In this document: piece by piece, positions 46,099-58,947 of the stretch
Layout: each line of letters begins with the position of its first letter
How positions within the stretch are numbered: the first letter of the stretch is position 1
Source of the DNA: Nocardioides potassii
Lineage (GTDB): Bacteria > Actinomycetota > Actinomycetes > Propionibacteriales > Nocardioidaceae
Assembly (NCBI RefSeq): GCF_021648885.1
Contig: NZ_JAKJHZ010000011.1
Span: 124,001 to 188,000 of the forward strand
Direction of reading: 5' to 3'
Length of the DNA: 64,000 nt
Position numbers and translations under genes: made by a program
The notes under the pieces: generated by a model
Told to the model about the DNA's origin: nothing
Databases searched by the model: none
What the model saw: only the letters and a program-made list of their open reading frames with translations

Positions 46099-46998
46099 TC
46101 AGGCTAGCAGCACGGCCCCGTCGGCGGAGACGGTCAGGGCGTGACACTCCCAGCCGTCCGGGCAGCTCGCCACCAGCGCGGACGTGTCGGCGGACCCGAA
46201 GGCCAGCACGGTGGGGCCGGCGCCGGACACCACGGCCGGTACGCCGTCCGCGCGGAGGCGGTGCACCAGCGCCAGGGTCTCGGGCATGGCCGGCTCGCGC
46301 TGCTCCTGGTGCAGCCAGTCGCGGGTGGCGGCGAGCAGGTGCTCCGGCTGGCCGCCGAGCGCGGCGACGAGGAGGGCGGCGCGACCCGAGTTGGCGGCCG
46401 CGTCGGCGTGCGGGACGGTCCCCGGCAGCAGCCCGCGGGCGACCCTGGTCTCGACGCCGGTCGGCGGCACGAACGCGACCGCGGTGATCCGCGGGTCGAC
46501 GCCGGCGCGGACGGCGTACCACCGGTCGTCCTCGCGCCCGGAGATGACGAAACCGCCGTGGAACGCGGGTGCCACGTTGTCGGGGTGGCCCTCCAGGTCG
46601 GCGGCGAGGTCGAGGAGCGCCTCGTCGGACGCGAGCAGCTGACCGCCCGCGACGAGTGCCCGGGCGAGCACGACGCCCGCGACGATCGCCGCCGACGACG
46701 ACCCGAGGCCACGCGCGTGCGGGATGACGTTGCGGCACGACAGCCGCAGGCCGGGAGGCTGCTCCCCCATCAGGTCGAAGGCCGCCCGCATCGCGCGGAC
46801 GACCAGGTGGGACTCGTCGCGGGGTACGCCGTCCGCGCCCGCGCCGTCGACCCGGACGACCAGCCCCTCCGGCAGCACCTCCGCCTCGAGCTCGTCGCGC
46901 AGGGAGAGCGCAAGGCCGAGGGAGTCGAAGCCGGGGCCGAGGTTGGCCGAGGTCGCCGGGACGGTGACCCGCACCGGCCCGTCGACGAACGTCGCCAT
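46099..46998 (-). CDS. thrB: homoserine kinase
   Basis: 299 aa GHMP kinase; ATP-dependent phosphorylation of homoserine on the way to threonine. The ATP loop PHARGLGSSSAAIVAG and N-terminal VPATSANLGPGFDSLGLAL are intact, with VSGAGPTVLAF near the end. ATG 46998 overlaps the thrC stop by one base. Confidence 0.96.
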   Translation of the reverse strand: MATFVDGPVRVTVPATSANLGPGFDSLGLALSLRDELEAEVLPEGLVVRVDGAGADGVPRDESHLVVRAMRAAFDLMGEQPPGLRLSCRNVIPHARGLGSSSAAIVAGVVLARALVAGGQLLASDEALLDLAADLEGHPDNVAPAFHGGFVISGREDDRWYAVRAGVDPRITAVAFVPPTGVETRVARGLLPGTVPHADAAANSGRAALLVAALGGQPEHLLAATRDWLHQEQREPAMPETLALVHRLRADGVPAVVSGAGPTVLAFGSADTSALVASCPDGWECHALTVSADGAVLLA

Positions 46999-48062
46999 CA
47001 GGTGAGCCCGGCCGCGGCCGCCGCGGTGTGCACGTCGGCGTCGACGACCGTGTCGACGATGTCGCCGCACGACTCGAGCGCGGTCGCGGTGTCCTTGAGC
47101 CCGTGGCCGGTGACGGTGACCGCGACGGTGGCGCCGGCGAAGGACTGGCCCGCGGCGAGGGCGGCGAGGATGCCGGCGACCCCCGCGGCGGAGGCGGGCT
47201 CGACGAAGACGCCGTCGTGGCGGGCGAGCTCGAGCTGCGCGGCGAGGATCTGCTCGTCCGAGACCGCGGCGAACCCGCCCTCGGACTCCTTGGCGGCCTG
47301 CTCGGCGAGGTGCCACGACGCGGGGTTGCCGATGCGGATCGCGGTGGCCTTGGTCTCCGGGTCGGGGAACGGTTCGCCGGTCACGAGCGGCGCCGCACCC
47401 TCGGCCTGGAAGCCGAGCATCCGAGGCCGCCTGCTCGCCCGGCCCAGCTCGGCGTACTGGCTGTAGCCGAGCCAGTAGGCCGAGATGTTGCCGGCGTTGC
47501 CGACCGGGAGCACGTGGACGTCCGGGGCGTCACCGAGGAAGTCGACGATCTCGAACGCCGCGGTCTTCTGGCCCTGGAGCCGCACCGGGTTGACCGAGTT
47601 CACCAGTGCGACCGGGTAGTCCTTCGACAGGCCGATCGCCATCGACAGGCAGTCGTCGAAGTTGCCGCGGACCATGATCACCTGCGCGCCGTGGACGACC
47701 GCCTGGGCGAGCTTGCCCGCGGCGATCTTGCCCTCGGGGACGAGGACGAGCGGCTTCAGCCCGGCCTTGGCGGCGTAGGCGGCCATCGAGGCCGAGGTGT
47801 TGCCCGTGGACGCGCAGACGACCGCCTCGGCGCCGAGGTGCCGGGCGTGCGAGATGGCCGCGGTCATCCCGCGGTCCTTGAAGGAGCCGGTCGGGTTGTC
47901 GCCCTCGACCTTCAGCCACACGTCGGCCCCGGTCAGCCCGGACAGCCACTCGGAGTGGACCAGCGGCGTGCCGCCCTCGCGGAGCGTCACCGCCGGCAAC
48001 CCCTCGGGGATGTCGAGCAGGTCGCGGTACTCCTCGATGACGCCCCGCCACTGGTGGGTCAT
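46998..48062 (-). CDS. thrC: threonine synthase
   Basis: 354 aa. PLP enzyme that converts O-phosphohomoserine to threonine. Lys in [11 protein letters not shown] binds [19 protein letters not shown] and [15 protein letters not shown] cradle the phosphate. I use ATG 48062 ([14 protein letters not shown], the common actinobacterial start); GTG 48071 is nine bases upstream and overlaps the hom stop. Confidence 0.97.
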   Translation of the reverse strand: MTHQWRGVIEEYRDLLDIPEGLPAVTLREGGTPLVHSEWLSGLTGADVWLKVEGDNPTGSFKDRGMTAAISHARHLGAEAVVCASTGNTSASMAAYAAKAGLKPLVLVPEGKIAAGKLAQAVVHGAQVIMVRGNFDDCLSMAIGLSKDYPVALVNSVNPVRLQGQKTAAFEIVDFLGDAPDVHVLPVGNAGNISAYWLGYSQYAELGRASRRPRMLGFQAEGAAPLVTGEPFPDPETKATAIRIGNPASWHLAEQAAKESEGGFAAVSDEQILAAQLELARHDGVFVEPASAAGVAGILAALAAGQSFAGATVAVTVTGHGLKDTATALESCGDIVDTVVDADVHTAAAAAGLT

Positions 48063-48067
48063 GCCGC

Positions 48068-49357
48068 TCACTCGTCGCCGCCCTCGACGCGCATGACCGA
48101 GGTGACGTCACGCACGATGTCCATGTTGCGCAGCTGCTCGACCGTCGCGGCGAGCGCGGCGTCGGGGGCGGCGTGCGAGACGACGACGAGCTGGGCATCG
48201 GCGCCGCGGCCCTCCTGCCGCACGGTCTGGATCGACACGTCGTGGTCGGCGAAGGCGTTGGCCACTGCCGCCAGCACGCCCGCCCGGTCGTCGACGTCGA
48301 TCGCGACGTGGTAGCGCGTGCGGGTCTCCCCCATCGGCTGCACCGCGCGGTCGGCGTAGGCCGACTCCCCCGCCCCGCGGGTGCCGGCGAGGCGGTTGCG
48401 GGCGACGGTGACGAGGTCGCCGAGGACGGCGCTCGCGGTCGGCGCACCGCCGGCACCGGGGCCGTAGAACATCAGCTGGCCCGCGGCCTCGGACTCGACG
48501 AAGACCGCGTTGTAGGCCTCGCGCACGCTGGCGAGCGGGTGCGAGCGCGGGATCATCGCCGGGTGGACGCGCGCGGCGACCTGGTCGCCCCGCAGCTCGC
48601 AGATCGCGAGCAGCTTGACCACCGAGCCCATGTCGCGAGCGCTGGCCACGTCGGCGGCGGTGACGTCGGAGATGCCCTCGCGGTGGACGTCGGCCGCGGT
48701 CACGCGCGAGTGGAAGGCGAGGCTGGCGAGGATCGCGGCCTTGGCCGCGGCGTCGAACCCCTCGACGTCGGCGGTGGGGTCGGCCTCGGCGTAGCCGAGC
48801 TCCTGGGCCTCCTCGAGCGCCTCGGAGAACCCGGCCCCGGAGCTGTCCATCTTGTCGAGGATGAAGTTGGTGGTTCCGTTGACGATGCCGAGCACGCGGG
48901 TCACCTTGTCCCCGGCGAGGGACTCGCGCAGCGGACGCAGGATCGGGATGGCGCCGGCGACGGCCGCCTCGTAGTAGAGGTCGCGCTCGGCCTTCTCGGC
49001 CGCCTCGAACAGGGTCGGGCCGTCCTCCGCGAGGAGTGCCTTGTTGGCCGTCACGACGCTCGCGCCGTTGTCGAGCGCGGAGAGGATGAGCGACCGGGCC
49101 GGCTCGATGCCGCCGATCACCTCGACCACCAGGTCGACGTCGTCGCGGGCGACCAGGCCGGCGACGTCGTCGGTGAGCAGGCCGTCCGGCACCTCGACGT
49201 CGCGCGGCGCGTCGAGACGTCGTACGCCGACCCCGACCAGCTCGACGGGCGCGCCCACGCGAGCGGCGAGGTCGTCGCTCTGCTCGGTCAGCAGCCGGAC
49301 CACCTGGGAACCGACCGCGCCGCAGCCGAGCACCGCCACCCTCAAGGCCTCACTCAT
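48068..49357 (-). CDS. hom: homoserine dehydrogenase
   Basis: 429 aa. NAD(P)H-dependent reduction of aspartate semialdehyde to homoserine. NAD motif [13 protein letters not shown], catalytic region [14 protein letters not shown], and a C-terminal ACT domain ([22 protein letters not shown]), so threonine feedback inhibition is likely. It starts four bases inside the lysA stop (ATGA). Confidence 0.97.
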   Translation of the reverse strand: MSEALRVAVLGCGAVGSQVVRLLTEQSDDLAARVGAPVELVGVGVRRLDAPRDVEVPDGLLTDDVAGLVARDDVDLVVEVIGGIEPARSLILSALDNGASVVTANKALLAEDGPTLFEAAEKAERDLYYEAAVAGAIPILRPLRESLAGDKVTRVLGIVNGTTNFILDKMDSSGAGFSEALEEAQELGYAEADPTADVEGFDAAAKAAILASLAFHSRVTAADVHREGISDVTAADVASARDMGSVVKLLAICELRGDQVAARVHPAMIPRSHPLASVREAYNAVFVESEAAGQLMFYGPGAGGAPTASAVLGDLVTVARNRLAGTRGAGESAYADRAVQPMGETRTRYHVAIDVDDRAGVLAAVANAFADHDVSIQTVRQEGRGADAQLVVVSHAAPDAALAATVEQLRNMDIVRDVTSVMRVEGGDE

Positions 49358-50772
49358 GAAACACCCACATCGGTCGCCAACAGGTCGGCCTCAGTCTCTC
49401 GTCGGAGCACGGTGAAAGTCTTCCCGTCCCGAACTCCGATCACCGGAGGACGCAGGGCGTGGTTGTAGTTGGACGCCATGGATCTGCAGTAGGCGCCGGT
49501 GCCGGGCACGGCGACGAGGTCACCGGGCCGCACGTCGCCGGGCAGGAACTCGTCCTTGACCACGATGTCGCCGGCCTCGCAGTGCTTGCCGACCACGCGG
49601 GCCAGCGCCGCCGGCGCCCCGGACGCGCGCGAGGCGAGGGTGGCGGAGTAGTCGGCGTCGTAGAGGGCGGTGCGGATGTTGTCGCTCATCCCGCCGTCGA
49701 CCGAGACGTAGGAGCGGCGGGCACCGCCGTCGAGGGCGACCTCCTTCACCGTGCCGACCTGGTAGACGGTGCACATCGACGGCCCGACGATCGCGCGACC
49801 GGGCTCGATGGAGAGCCGGGGACGCTCGATCCCCAGCGCGCGGCACTCGTGCTCGACGATCTCCGACATCCCGCGGGCGAGGGTCTCGGGCGTGGAGGGG
49901 TCGTCCTGCGTGGTGTAGGCGATGCCGAAGCCGCCGCCGAGGTCCATCTCGGGCATCACGACGCCGAGCTCGGTCGCCACCCGCGCGTGCAGGCCGAGGA
50001 CCCGGCGGGCCGCCACCTCGAAGCCGGAGGTGTCGAAGATCTGGCTGCCGATGTGGGAGTGCAGGCCGAGGAGCCGGAGGCCGGGCGCGGCGAGCACGCG
50101 TCGTACGGCATCGAGGGCGTCGCCGCCGGCGATCGAGAAGCCGAACTTCTGGTCCTCGTGGGCGGTGGCGATGTACTCGTGGGTGTGCGCCTCGACGCCC
50201 GCGGTGACGCGGACGAGCACGCCGGTCGTGCGGCCGAGCTCGGTCGTCACCCTCGCCAGCCGCTCGATCTCGTCGAAGGAGTCCACGATGACCCGGCCCA
50301 CGCCGAGCTCGACGGCCCGCTCGAGCTCACCCAGGGTCTTGTTGTTGCCGTGGAAGCCGATCCGCTCCATCGGGAAGCCGGCACGCTCGGCGACCGCGAG
50401 CTCGCCGCCCGAGCAGACGTCGAGGGAGAGGCCGTCCTCGGCCAGCCAGCGCGCGACCGTCGTGCAGAGGAACGCCTTGCCGGCGTAGAAGACCTCGTAG
50501 CCCTCGAACGCGTCGCGGAAGGCGCGCGCCCGGGCCCGGAAGTCGTCCTCGTCGAGGACGTAGGCGGGCGAGCCGTGCTCGCGCACCAGCTCCGTCAGCG
50601 GTACGCCGCCCACGGACAGCACGCCGTCGGCCTTGGTGGCCGTGCGGGACCACAGGTGGTCGACGAGCGCGTTGGGGTCGGCCGGCTCACGGAGCCAGTG
50701 GGGGCCGCCGGGACGGTTGGAGCGCAGCGCGCCGTCCGCGTGCGCCCAGCCGGACGGGTGTGCGGTGGGCAC
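49354..50772 (-). CDS. lysA: diaminopimelate decarboxylase
   Basis: 472 aa. Last step of lysine synthesis. PLP-Lys in YAGKAFLCTT, GGGFGIAYT for the phosphate, HSHIGSQ, and the C-terminal substrate site GTGAYCRSMASNYN. The N-terminus has an actinobacterial ~30-residue extension. GTG start eight bases after argS. Confidence 0.97.
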   Translation of the reverse strand: MPTAHPSGWAHADGALRSNRPGGPHWLREPADPNALVDHLWSRTATKADGVLSVGGVPLTELVREHGSPAYVLDEDDFRARARAFRDAFEGYEVFYAGKAFLCTTVARWLAEDGLSLDVCSGGELAVAERAGFPMERIGFHGNNKTLGELERAVELGVGRVIVDSFDEIERLARVTTELGRTTGVLVRVTAGVEAHTHEYIATAHEDQKFGFSIAGGDALDAVRRVLAAPGLRLLGLHSHIGSQIFDTSGFEVAARRVLGLHARVATELGVVMPEMDLGGGFGIAYTTQDDPSTPETLARGMSEIVEHECRALGIERPRLSIEPGRAIVGPSMCTVYQVGTVKEVALDGGARRSYVSVDGGMSDNIRTALYDADYSATLASRASGAPAALARVVGKHCEAGDIVVKDEFLPGDVRPGDLVAVPGTGAYCRSMASNYNHALRPPVIGVRDGKTFTVLRRETEADLLATDVGVS

Positions 50773-50779
50773 GACCGCC

Positions 50780-52435
50780 TCACATCCGCTCGGGAGCGGA
50801 CACGCCGAGCAGGTCGAGCCCGTTGGCGAGCACGACCCGCGTGGCGTCGACGAGCATCAGCCGCGCCCGGTGCAGGTCACCGGTCTCCTCGTCGCCGCGC
50901 GGCAGCACCCGGCAGGCGTCGTAGAAGCGGTGGTAGGTGCCGGCGAGCTCCTCGAGGTAGCGGGCCACCCGGTGCGGCTCGCGCAGCTCGGCGGCGGCCT
51001 TGACCACCCGCGGGAACTCGGCGAGGGCGCGCAGCAGCTCGCCCTCCTTCTCGTGGGTCAGCAGCTCGGGGTGCGACTCGGCGACCACGCCGAGGTCGGC
51101 AGCGTTGCGCATCAGGCTCGCGACCCGCGCGTGGGCGTACTGCACGGTGAAGACCGGGTTGTCGTTCGTCGCCTTCGCCCACAGGTCGAGGTCGATGTCG
51201 ATCGGGCTGTCGGAGTGGTAGCGCGCGAGGGCGTAGCGGCTCGCGTCGACTCCGATCGCGTCGACCAGGTCGTCGATCGACACGATCGTGCCGTTGCGCT
51301 TCGACATGCGCATCGGCTCGCCGTCCCTCAGCAGGTTGACCATCTGACCGATGAGGATCTCGAGGTTCTTGCCGGGCTCGTCCCCGAAGGCGGCGCACAT
51401 CGCGTTCATCCGGCCGACGTAGCCGTGGTGGTCGGCGCCGAGCATGATGAAGCAGCGGTCGAAGCCGCGCTCGCGCTTGTCGAGGTAGTAGCCGAGGTCA
51501 CCCGAGATGTAGGCCGGCGTGCCGTTGGACCGGATGATCACGCGGTCCTTGTCGTCGCCGTACTTCTCGGTGCGCAGCCACAGCGCGCCGTCGGCCTCGT
51601 AGGTGTTGCCCATCTCGGTGAGCCGCTCGATGGCCCGCTCGACGGCGCCGGAGTCGTGCAGCGACTTCTCGTGGAAGTAGACGTCGAAGTCGACCCCGAA
51701 GTCGTGCAGGGACTTCTTGATCTCGGCGAACATCATCTCGACGCCGACCTCGCGGAAGACCTCCTGCGCGGCCTCGTCGTCCATGTCCTTGACGTCGGGG
51801 CGCTGCTCGATCACGGCCGCGGCGATGTCGTGGATGTACTGCCCGCCGTAGCCGTCCTCGGGCGCGGGGCGCCCCTGGGCGCTGGCCAGCAGCGAGGAGC
51901 TGTAGCGGTCGATCTGCGCCCCGTGGTCGTTGAAGTAGTACTCGCGCGTGACGTCCGCACCGGTCTTCTGGAAGATCCGGCCGAGGGCGTCACCGACCGC
52001 CGCCCAGCGGACGCCGCCGAGGTGCAGCGGGCCGGTGGGGTTGGCGGAGACGAACTCGAGGTTGATCTTCTCGCCCGCGAAGGCGTCCGAGGAGCCGTAC
52101 GACGACCCTGCCGCGACGATGTCGGCCGCGACCTGGCCCTGGGCACCGGCCTCGACCGTGATGTTGAGGAAGCCCGGTCCGGCGACCTCGACCTCGGAGA
52201 TGCCGTCGGACGCGCGCAGCCGGTCGGCGACCAGGTCGGCGAAGGCGCGCGGGTTCGTCCCGGCCTTCTTGGCGAGCTGGAGGGCGACGTTGGTGGCGTA
52301 GTCGCCGTGACCCTTCTGCCGGGGTCGCTCCACCGTGACCTGGGTCGGCACGCCGTCGGGCAGCGTGATCGCACCGTCGGCCACGAGGGCCGCCAGCGCA
52401 TCGACGATGGTCTCGGAGAGCTGCTCTGGGTTCAC
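50780..52435 (-). CDS. argS: arginyl-tRNA synthetase
   Basis: 551 aa class I synthetase. HIGH-equivalent [19 protein letters not shown]-equivalent MRMSKRNGT, and a C-terminal helical domain that binds tRNA-Arg. Translation starts at GTG 52435, six bases after TAGGCT, so the mRNA is leaderless. It heads the amino-acid operon argS-lysA-hom-thrC-thrB. A tRNA-Arg gene lies 650 bases away. Confidence 0.97.
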   Translation of the reverse strand: MNPEQLSETIVDALAALVADGAITLPDGVPTQVTVERPRQKGHGDYATNVALQLAKKAGTNPRAFADLVADRLRASDGISEVEVAGPGFLNITVEAGAQGQVAADIVAAGSSYGSSDAFAGEKINLEFVSANPTGPLHLGGVRWAAVGDALGRIFQKTGADVTREYYFNDHGAQIDRYSSSLLASAQGRPAPEDGYGGQYIHDIAAAVIEQRPDVKDMDDEAAQEVFREVGVEMMFAEIKKSLHDFGVDFDVYFHEKSLHDSGAVERAIERLTEMGNTYEADGALWLRTEKYGDDKDRVIIRSNGTPAYISGDLGYYLDKRERGFDRCFIMLGADHHGYVGRMNAMCAAFGDEPGKNLEILIGQMVNLLRDGEPMRMSKRNGTIVSIDDLVDAIGVDASRYALARYHSDSPIDIDLDLWAKATNDNPVFTVQYAHARVASLMRNAADLGVVAESHPELLTHEKEGELLRALAEFPRVVKAAAELREPHRVARYLEELAGTYHRFYDACRVLPRGDEETGDLHRARLMLVDATRVVLANGLDLLGVSAPERM

Positions 52436-52447
52436 CCACCAAGCCTA
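52436..52447 (-). promoter_or_regulatory. -10 box of a leaderless promoter (argS operon)
   Basis: Minus strand TAGGCT (52447-52442), six bases, GTG 52435. Confidence 0.6.
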
Positions 52448-52493
52448 TCGGCGGGCCACCCGAGGGACCGAACCGATATCACTGCCCGACCAC

Positions 52494-52507
52494 TAGGGTG
52501 CTGCGCT
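52494..52507 (+). promoter_or_regulatory. -10 box of a leaderless promoter (thioesterase)
   Basis: TAGGGT at 52494-52499, eight bases, GTG 52508. Confidence 0.5.
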
Positions 52508-53005
52508 GTGACGACGCACCCCACCTACGACCAGCTGATCGACCTCCCGGCCTACGTGGAGCAGCCGGTGCCGATGCCCTTCGAGGACATCAACGGCCAC
52601 CTCAACGTCCGCCACTACATCGGTATCGCCAGCGAGGGGCTGGACGAGTCGCTCGTCGAGGTCGGCATCCCGCAGATGTGGCCGCTGACCGACAACCAGG
52701 CGTGCTTCTCCGCCGAGCACCACGTGACCTACCTCAACGAGCTGCGCACCGGGAGCGAGATGTCGGCGCGGGTGCGGCTGCTGGGCCGCTCCGAGCGGGC
52801 CGGCCACGCCCTGGTCTACCTGCTCGACCACACCCACCGGCAGGTGGCGTGCGTCGTGGAGGAGATCTTCCTCCACATCGACCTCGAGACGCGGCGTACG
52901 GCGCCGTGGCCGGCCGAGATCGCCGCGGCGATGGACGCCCGGGTCGCCGAGCACGCCGCGCTCCCCTTCGAGTCCCCCACGTCGGGATCGCTCGCCCTGC
53001 GCTGA
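52508..53005 (+). CDS. hotdog-fold acyl-CoA thioesterase (FadM-like)
   Basis: 165 aa. Hotdog fold with FEDINGHLNVRHYIGIASEGLDE, where Asp-x-x-Gly-His matches the 4-hydroxybenzoyl-CoA thioesterase/FadM catalytic region, followed by FSAEHHVTYLNELRTGSEM. It hydrolyses an acyl-CoA that cannot be named. The frame is open far upstream, but those codons are antisense to argS; GTG 52508 with its -10 box is the credible start. Confidence 0.85.
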   Translation: MTTHPTYDQLIDLPAYVEQPVPMPFEDINGHLNVRHYIGIASEGLDESLVEVGIPQMWPLTDNQACFSAEHHVTYLNELRTGSEMSARVRLLGRSERAGHALVYLLDHTHRQVACVVEEIFLHIDLETRRTAPWPAEIAAAMDARVAEHAALPFESPTSGSLALR

Positions 53006-53014
53006 GGCACCGGT

Positions 53015-53044
53015 TTCCTGCCCGCGTCGAGCGGCCGGTAGTGT
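53015..53044 (+). promoter_or_regulatory. candidate promoter of tRNA-Arg
   Basis: -35-like TTCCTG (53015-53020), 18-base spacer, -10 TAGTGT (53039-53044), 40 bases before the mature tRNA 5' end. Confidence 0.4.
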
Positions 53045-53084
53045 TCGGCGCGCACCGTCCTCGGGCCCGGCCCGAGCGGTGCAT

Positions 53085-53157
53085 GCCTCCGTAGCTCAGG
53101 GGATAGAGCACTGGTTTCCGGTACCAGGTGCCGCAGGTTCGAATCCTGCCGGAGGCG
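53085..53157 (+). tRNA. tRNA-Arg (anticodon CCG)
   Basis: 73 nt cloverleaf. Acceptor GCCTCCG pairs with CGGAGGC; the D-arm has GCTCAGGGGATAGAGC; anticodon stem CTGGT/ACCAG encloses TTCCGGT with anticodon CCG; the T-arm is GCAGGTTCGAATCCTGC. The discriminator base is G and the CCA end is not encoded. It reads CGG, a common arginine codon in this GC-rich genome. Confidence 0.97.
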
Positions 53158-53170
53158 CTTCCTCACCATC

Positions 53171-53185
53171 GGACCCACCGGGTCC
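53171..53185. terminator. short hairpin after tRNA-Arg
   Basis: GGACCC (53171-53176), ACC, GGGTCC (53180-53185), seven bases from the LCP gene stop on the other strand. It could serve both transcripts. Confidence 0.5.
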
Positions 53186-53191
53186 GTCCGA

Positions 53192-54109
53192 TCAGCAGTG
53201 CTCCAGCGCTGCATCGGCCCGGGCCTCGTGGCCGAGCCGCCGGGCCTGCGCCACGTCGGGGAACACGACGCTCGCGGCACCGACGAAGCCGATCCGGCCC
53301 TGGACCACGCAGGTCGTGATCCGGCGCGGGTCGACCTGGGCGACGGCCTGGGCCAGCTCGTAGAGCTCGGCCGGCGAGGCGTTGGTGGCCATGTGCTCCA
53401 TCACGGTCATCACGCCGCGCTCGATGAAGCCTGGCTTCGAGGCCTGCGACCGGATCCGGGCGTGGATGCCGCGCAGGGTGCGCTGCTGGTTGGCCGAGCG
53501 GTCGAAGTCGCCGCCCGGCAGGGCCTTGCGGATGCGGGAGAAGGCCATCGCGTTGTAGCCGTCGAGGTGGATCCGGCCCTGCTTGAAGCCCTCCTTCTTC
53601 AGGTAGGGGTCGTAGAACCGGCGCGGGTTCGTCACCGTGATGCCGCCGATGTCGTCGACCATGTCCTCGAAGAACGGGAAGCGCGTGACCATCACGTAGT
53701 CGGGCTCAATCCCGACGAGGTTGCGCATCGCGCCCGCCATGCCCTGCGGTCCGGCGAAGTAGAGGGCGGAGTTGATCTTCTCCCGGCCGTGGCCCGGGAT
53801 GCTGACCCACGAGTCGCGGGGCACGCCGATGGCCGTGGCGGAGCCCGTGCGGGTGTTGATGCCCACCAGCTGGAGGGCATCACCGCGGGCGTGCCTCATG
53901 TCCTGGCCCGGTCGGGCGTCCGAGCCGACGGCGAGGATCCACACGACGTCCGCTCCCCCGACCGCCACGCCCTGGGCGTGGCGGATCCTGACGAGGCTGA
54001 CATCGGTCGGCTTCACCGTCGACTGGGGTACGACGACCGCGGTGACGGCGAGGACCGCCGCGAGGACGACCACCTTGGTGGCGCGGCGGACCAGGTGGAG
54101 GCTCGTCAT
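53192..54109 (-). CDS. LytR-CpsA-Psr (LCP) family cell-wall ligase
   Basis: 305 aa. A basic N-terminus and one membrane helix (VVVLAAVLAVTAVVVP) place the catalytic domain outside. LCP marks: WILAVGSDARPGQDMRHARGDALQLV (Arg/Asp that hold pyrophosphate), IGVPRDSWVSIPG, and MAFSRIRKALPGGDFDRSANQQ. The enzymes attach polyprenyl-linked glycans to peptidoglycan. Its start overlaps the upstream lipoprotein stop (ATGA), so the two are probably cotranslated. The wecA product in this window could supply a substrate. Confidence 0.93.
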   Translation of the reverse strand: MTSLHLVRRATKVVVLAAVLAVTAVVVPQSTVKPTDVSLVRIRHAQGVAVGGADVVWILAVGSDARPGQDMRHARGDALQLVGINTRTGSATAIGVPRDSWVSIPGHGREKINSALYFAGPQGMAGAMRNLVGIEPDYVMVTRFPFFEDMVDDIGGITVTNPRRFYDPYLKKEGFKQGRIHLDGYNAMAFSRIRKALPGGDFDRSANQQRTLRGIHARIRSQASKPGFIERGVMTVMEHMATNASPAELYELAQAVAQVDPRRITTCVVQGRIGFVGAASVVFPDVAQARRLGHEARADAALEHC

Positions 54110-54720
54110 CTCGACCCCTTCGCGACGTCGTAGCCGAAGATGCGCCATGCGCCCCGTCGGTGCGTGAGGAACAGGCGACCGCGGACCGTCGTGGTCCCGG
54201 CCTTGTCGCCGGTGCTCTCGAACCGCAGGACGACGTGCGCGGTGACGGCGCGCGCCCGGCGGTCGGTGGCGAGGATGTCGAGCGCCACGCTGCGGTGCGT
54301 CGCTGTCACGGAGTCGACGTGCGGTCCGCGGGTCTGGTTGGTGAGCAGCGCCTTGTCGGACCTCGCGCGCCTCTCGGCACCGGCGGTGAACCCGGGGAAC
54401 GCCGAGGGAAAGGTGCTGCGCGGGTACGTACCGCCGAGGTAGGCCGCCTCCCACCAGCGGTCGACGACCCTGCCCACCTGGTGGCGCACGGCCTTGCGGC
54501 GGGCGTCCGGGAGCCGACCGTGGACGCGGTGGATCTTCGTGGTGGTCGGCAACGGGGGGTGCGAGGCGAGGCTCGCCTGCGCGTCATCACGGCTGAGCCG
54601 CTCCGGCGAGGCCGACGGGTCCGAGCCGGACGAGCAGGCAGTGCCGGTGAGGGCGAGGACGAGCGCGAGCACGAGGCCCGCGCGACGGCGTGGGAGACGG
54701 CTTGGGAGACGGCGTGGCAT
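54106..54720 (-). CDS. secreted lipoprotein-like hypothetical
   Basis: 204 aa from ATG 54720 (MPRRLPSRLPRRR). Twin basic start, hydrophobic h-region LVLALVLAL, then TGTACSSGSDPS with a Cys about residue 27, a lipobox-like site although the -3 position is Gly. The rest is a globular, basic domain (TATHRSVALDILATDRRARAVTAHVVLRFE, then RGRLFLTHRRGAWRIFGYDVA), resembling an NTF2-like or DUF4878-like fold. A GTG at 54747 is possible. Coupled to the LCP ligase. Confidence 0.8.
   Translation of the reverse strand: MPRRLPSRLPRRRAGLVLALVLALTGTACSSGSDPSASPERLSRDDAQASLASHPPLPTTTKIHRVHGRLPDARRKAVRHQVGRVVDRWWEAAYLGGTYPRSTFPSAFPGFTAGAERRARSDKALLTNQTRGPHVDSVTATHRSVALDILATDRRARAVTAHVVLRFESTGDKAGTTTVRGRLFLTHRRGAWRIFGYDVAKGSR
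54684..54719 (-). repeat. 12-bp tandem repeat in the signal-peptide codons
   Basis: GACGGCGTGGGA, GACGGCTTGGGA, GACGGCGTGGCA back to back (plus strand), encoding the PRRLPSRLPRR start of the lipoprotein. Units have the same length as those at 16702-16761 but unrelated sequence. Confidence 0.8.
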
Positions 54721-54828
54721 GGGAACTCCGGGGGCCAAATACGACAATGACTACTGATTGACTAGTGGTGTGGTCGACACCATGCCCCACCGGGCGGCCC
54801 CGCCCCTGCATTTGCGTGCGTGTGCGAC

Positions 54829-54834
54829 TAGCCT
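54829..54834 (+). promoter_or_regulatory. candidate -10 box of kgd
   Basis: TAGCCT with a leader of about 50 bases to GTG 54891; no clear -35. GGAAGAGG lies 11-16 bases before the start codon as a possible ribosome site. Confidence 0.35.
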
Positions 54835-54890
54835 TGTGAGACGAGTTGACCCACCCTCGCGCGAAGAGAATCGGAAGAGGCGAACAAAGC

Positions 54891-58733
<3,843 letters not shown>

Positions 58734-58756
58734 TCGGTCCGAGGTCAGGAACGGCG

Positions 58757-58933
58757 ATGTACTTCACCGATCGCGGCATCGAGGAGCTCGAGCGACGCCG
58801 GGGTGACGAGGAGGTCACCCTGGCGTGGCTCGCCGAGCAGCTCCAGGCCTTCGTCGACGCGCACCCCGACTTCGAGGTGCCCGTCGAGCGACTGGCGACG
58901 TGGCTGGCGCGCCTCGACGACCCCGAGGACTAG
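58757..58933 (+). CDS. DUF6104 family small protein
   Basis: 58 aa, start ATG 58757, 23 bases after the kgd stop. It reads MYFTDRGIEELERRRGDEEV, then AWLAEQLQAFVDAHPDFEVPVERLATWLARLDD, the conserved DUF6104 pattern found beside kgd in actinobacteria. Acidic and helical; function unknown, but constant linkage suggests a Kgd accessory role. Confidence 0.88.
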   Translation: MYFTDRGIEELERRRGDEEVTLAWLAEQLQAFVDAHPDFEVPVERLATWLARLDDPED

Positions 58934-58947
58934 CGCCGGACGGGGCC

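Noticed and set aside
44120..46107. Long plus-strand frame over rho, very Leu/Val-rich, resembling a membrane protein
   Set aside because: It is the complement of the Gln-rich rho repeats (CAG/CTG), with no ribosome site and the rho reading fully consistent.
54748..54890. Gap before kgd examined for a small RNA
   Set aside because: No stable hairpin with terminator; only a candidate -10 box and a possible ribosome site.
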